7,739 nt of DNA from a bacterium (lineage in GTDB: Bacteria > Patescibacteriota > Minisyncoccia > Phycocordibacterales > Phycocordibacteraceae): positions 1 to 7,739 of the forward strand of contig JAJXVZ010000015.1 in assembly GCA_021781865.1 (NCBI GenBank). Reading direction: 5' to 3'. A program made the position numbers and the translations under genes. Positions 6,473 through 7,739 of the stretch are shown in pieces. How positions within the stretch are numbered: the stretch's first letter is position 1; each line of letters begins with the position of its first letter. The notes beneath the pieces are model-generated. The model saw only the letters and a program-made list of their open reading frames with translations, was not told the DNA's origin and did no database searches.

Positions 6473-6543
6473 GGGCCTATAGTTTAGTGGTAAAATTTCG
6501 GTCTCCAAAACCGACGTCCCAGGTTCGAGCCCTGGTGGGCCCG
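6473..6543 (+). tRNA. trnW(cca): tRNA-Trp (anticodon CCA)
   Basis: A 71-base tRNA reading UGG. The acceptor GGGCCTA (6473-6479) pairs with TGGGCCC (6536-6542, one U-G pair) and the discriminator is G6543. The anticodon stem is TCGGT/ACCGA with loop CTCCAAA (6503-6509), anticodon CCA at 6505-6507, then A37 and A38. The T-arm is CCAGG-TTCGAGC-CCTGG. The D-stem is weak (GTTT/AAAT). CCA is not encoded. A CCA anticodon fits TGA being used as stop in this genome. A36-A37-A38 makes it a predicted MiaA substrate. Confidence 0.96.
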
Positions 6544-6619
6544 CTGAGTTATTTGAGATTGTATTTACTGGGTTATTTTTGATGTCTACTTACACGGAAT
6601 TGAACTTTCAGATAATGCA

Positions 6620-7105
6620 TTATTTCTCCGTGCCCAATCTCCACACCCGTAAATCCTTATCTCCCCGTAAAAGTGCTGCTTTAAATCTGCCGACTCCGAA
6701 TATAATTTCTCCATCAAGCATAACGGACGGATGAGCTGTTTCTGATGACATTTGGCTGTACTGACGCAACCGCTCGGGATGTTGGTCATATACCTTAGAA
6801 AGCTTTGCGTCAAAAGTTGTACCCCATTTTTTATTTATTTCCTCAATAACATCTGGAGGGGCACGAAGAATATTGTCCTCGTTACTTCTCAGTAAATCTT
6901 CGAGAAAGATGGTAACGGGTTCTGGGTCAAGTAGACGAAAAGATTCAAACCATTCTATATCCTCCTCGTTCGGATTCGGACGTTCATCCCTGAATTCTTG
7001 TTGGAGCTCATTTGGGAACCTTGTTAGTATTTTCTCCCATGCGGCCTTGATAGATTCCTGTTTGTCAGAATAAGCTGGTCCGGTATTTATAGTTGATTTC
7101 TCCAT
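6620..7105 (-). CDS. Hypothetical 161-residue soluble protein
   Basis: I do not recognise this protein with certainty. It has no signal peptide or membrane segment and no cysteine, and is strongly acidic and polar in its first 110 residues, which look mostly helical (NEEDIEWFESF, EPVTIFLEDLLRS, PDVIEEINKKWG). The last 35 residues are different: P126-SVMLDGEIIFGVGRFKAALL, then RGDKDLRVWRLG. That ending, a small beta unit with G-x-GRF-x-AALLRGD, resembles the catalogue/box part of ParB-like N-terminal domains (value, G-hR-ha-A-L) and may be a minimal version, but this is a guess from pattern alone. A TATACT box six bases before the ATG and a -35-like TGTACA 17 bases above it give a plausible promoter, which supports the start. 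The gene stands alone between tRNA-Trp and a 305-base gap. Confidence 0.8.
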   Translation of the reverse strand: MEKSTINTGPAYSDKQESIKAAWEKILTRFPNELQQEFRDERPNPNEEDIEWFESFRLLDPEPVTIFLEDLLRSNEDNILRAPPDVIEEINKKWGTTFDAKLSKVYDQHPERLRQYSQMSSETAHPSVMLDGEIIFGVGRFKAALLRGDKDLRVWRLGTEK

Positions 7106-7111
7106 CCGAAA

Positions 7112-7117
7112 AGTATA
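7112..7117 (-). promoter_or_regulatory. -10 element of the 161-residue gene, leaderless spacing
   Basis: TATACT on the minus strand, six bases before the ATG. TGTACA (7135-7140) lies 17 bases further up as a possible -35. No Shine-Dalgarno sequence fits in between. Confidence 0.5.
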
Positions 7118-7239
7118 TCAAGATACAGTGGCGTTGTACATCTCAAACACCTCCTTCCACTTCAAGATAGCCCCCTCAATCGTGTTCCATCCCAGGCTTC
7201 GTAGGCCCGCCCATGAGTGCTAATAAATATAAGTGTACT

Positions 7240-7272
7240 GATGGGGTGTACCCTGGGGCCGATAACCCCATC
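7240..7272. repeat. Inverted repeat in the 305-base gap
   Basis: GATGGGGT (7240-7247) and ACCCCATC (7265-7272) are exact complements around a 17-base loop. The overlapping GGGGTGT (7243-7249) is also complementary to ACACCCC (7273-7279), so two mutually exclusive hairpins are possible. Neither is followed by a T-run. Confidence 0.6.
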
Positions 7273-7398
7273 ACACCCCCTAGCAATGGCCTTCTCGATA
7301 ACAGGCTCAGCAACGATATGACAGCGTCCACACTCCAATACACAAACCATCTCTCCTATGAAAAAGGAACATTCGTTATCACATCCCAATTGAAGAGG

Positions 7399-7404
7399 TA
7401 TGAT
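7399..7404 (+). promoter_or_regulatory. -10 element of the 55-residue membrane protein gene, leaderless spacing
   Basis: TATGAT ends six bases before the ATG at 7411. A -35-like TTATCA (7376-7381) lies exactly 17 bases upstream. The transcript should start at the ATG. Confidence 0.5.
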
Positions 7405-7410
7405 TAAGGC

Positions 7411-7578
7411 ATGACAAAAGCAATTCTGCTAACCCTCTGTATCGTGACAATGATAGTCGTTATTGTTGGCGTTGATGTGCTGTTCTTTAGAAACTCATCC
7501 CACTTTTGGGAACGACTTATGATGAACGTGGGCATTGTACTCGTGTGTGCCGCACTTTATTTGAGGTTCTTAAGATAA
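7411..7578 (+). CDS. Small two-helix membrane protein, 55 residues
   Basis: The sequence starts MTKAILLTLCIVTMIVVIV. It is one hydrophobic helix (about 4-26, ending VDVLFF), a short polar loop with RNSSHFWERL (27-36), and a second helix (about 38-52) ending YLRFLR. Both ends are positively charged, so the topology is probably N-in/C-in with the FWERL turn outside. Function is unknown. I recall similar tiny proteins with an F-x-x-RL-x-x-N-x-GI-x-L and Y-x-RFL ending in Parcubacteria, but cannot confirm it here. The promoter box immediately upstream and the four-base gap to the next gene support it being real and co-transcribed with the YdeI/OmdA-family gene. Confidence 0.75.
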   Translation: MTKAILLTLCIVTMIVVIVGVDVLFFRNSSHFWERLMMNVGIVLVCAALYLRFLR

Positions 7579-7582
7579 ACAA

Positions 7583-7739
7583 ATGATAAAGAAGATTCCC
7601 GGTGGTGTCGTGCATACTCTGCCTGCAGATTTGCGGGAAGCGCTCACCACTGATTTTAAAGCTCTTGCCACATGGAAGGCTATTACACCACTTGCCCGCA
7701 ATGAGTGGATCTGTTGGACTACCTCAGTTAAAACACCAG
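7583..7739 (+). CDS. YdeI/OmpD-associated (OmdA) family protein, N-terminal part
   Basis: The first 52 codons of a gene that runs off the right edge. LPADLREALTTDFKALATW (13-31), then LTP-like ITPLARNEWICW (34-45) and a TSVKTP stretch, match the start of the short YdeI/OmdA domain, where the line continues with an ETR-x-x-RI motif that is not visible here. Members are small cytoplasmic proteins sometimes linked to resistance to peptides or bacteriocins; the biochemical role is not settled. It starts four bases after the stop of the 55-residue membrane protein with no Shine-Dalgarno sequence, so the two form a unit, possibly through translational coupling. Confidence 0.7.
   Translation, partial: MIKKIPGGVVHTLPADLREALTTDFKALATWKAITPLARNEWICWTTSVKTP

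Larger units (their letters stand above)
7106..7410. other. 305-base gap between divergent genes: promoters, an inverted repeat, possible gene remnant
   Basis: The ends hold promoters for the two flanking genes. Between them I see no confident gene. The minus strand is open from about 7389 to 7162 with a CxxC stretch (ECGRCH). An ATG at 7348-7350 is preceded by AGGAG at very short spacing. A different minus-strand frame from 7219 to 7118 reads like protein (SLGWNTIEGA, WKEVFEMYN) but follows a stop codon directly. Together they could be a frameshifted remnant of one gene of about 90 codons. A plus-strand frame (7213-7407) has no start signals and looks non-coding. Confidence 0.5.

Noticed and set aside
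7213..7407. 64-codon plus-strand frame in the right-hand gap.
   Set aside because: No ribosome site or -10 box at the usual distance, composition not protein-like, and it overlaps the promoter of the next gene.
1..7739. CRISPR arrays, insertion sequences, direct-repeat arrays, phage genes.
   Set aside because: I looked for regularly spaced repeats, transposase motifs and terminal inverted repeats and saw none.

Overview
The window reads like part of a small-genome bacterium of the Candidate Phyla Radiation (Patescibacteria), most likely a Parcubacteria-type lineage. I base this on gene content, not a database match. The pointers are a fused VirB2-like pilin and lysozyme-like protein followed by a single-pass four-cysteine protein, a shortened Rel enzyme that ends after its TGS domain, a tiny membrane protein of a type I associate with these genomes, densely packed genes with almost no Shine-Dalgarno sequences, and tRNA genes without an encoded CCA end. 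TGA ends at least two long genes (rel and the pilin fusion) and the tRNA-Trp has anticodon CCA, so the standard bacterial code (table 11) fits.

Layout. Positions 1-306 are the 3' end of topA, followed after 23 bases by a bifunctional-looking (p)ppGpp synthetase/hydrolase (330-1919, +). Convergent to it is a ParB-like protein (1936-2940, -). A tRNA-Leu(CAA) lies at 3014-3095 (+), then about 140 bases with no gene. A 2-Cys peroxiredoxin (3238-3897, -) and miaA (3952-4797, +) diverge from a 54-base gap. miaA overlaps by 17 bases the end of a convergent two-gene unit (6398 down to 4781, -): a secreted VirB2-pilin/lytic-transglycosylase fusion and an anchored 197-residue protein of unknown function. 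A tRNA-Trp(CCA) follows (6473-6543, +), then a 161-residue unknown protein (6620-7105, -), a 305-base gap with an inverted repeat and possible remnants of reading frames, a 55-residue membrane protein (7411-7578, +) and the start of a YdeI/OmdA-family protein that runs off the right edge (7583-, +).

How the parts relate. Most of the window is housekeeping: DNA topology, stringent response, chromosome partitioning, peroxide defence and tRNA modification. MiaA modifies A37 of tRNAs with A36-A37-A38, and both tRNAs in the window have exactly that loop sequence. The accessory part is the pilin/lysozyme fusion with its partner, probably an envelope-spanning type IV secretion/pilus-like device with its own wall-opening domain.

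Two signals are not explained by the gene list. Five genes have a clear -10 hexamer ending only 6-8 bases before the ATG, so their mRNAs should be essentially leaderless. A near-perfect 30-bp palindrome (14-bp arms) lies inside the pilin gene just after its signal peptide.
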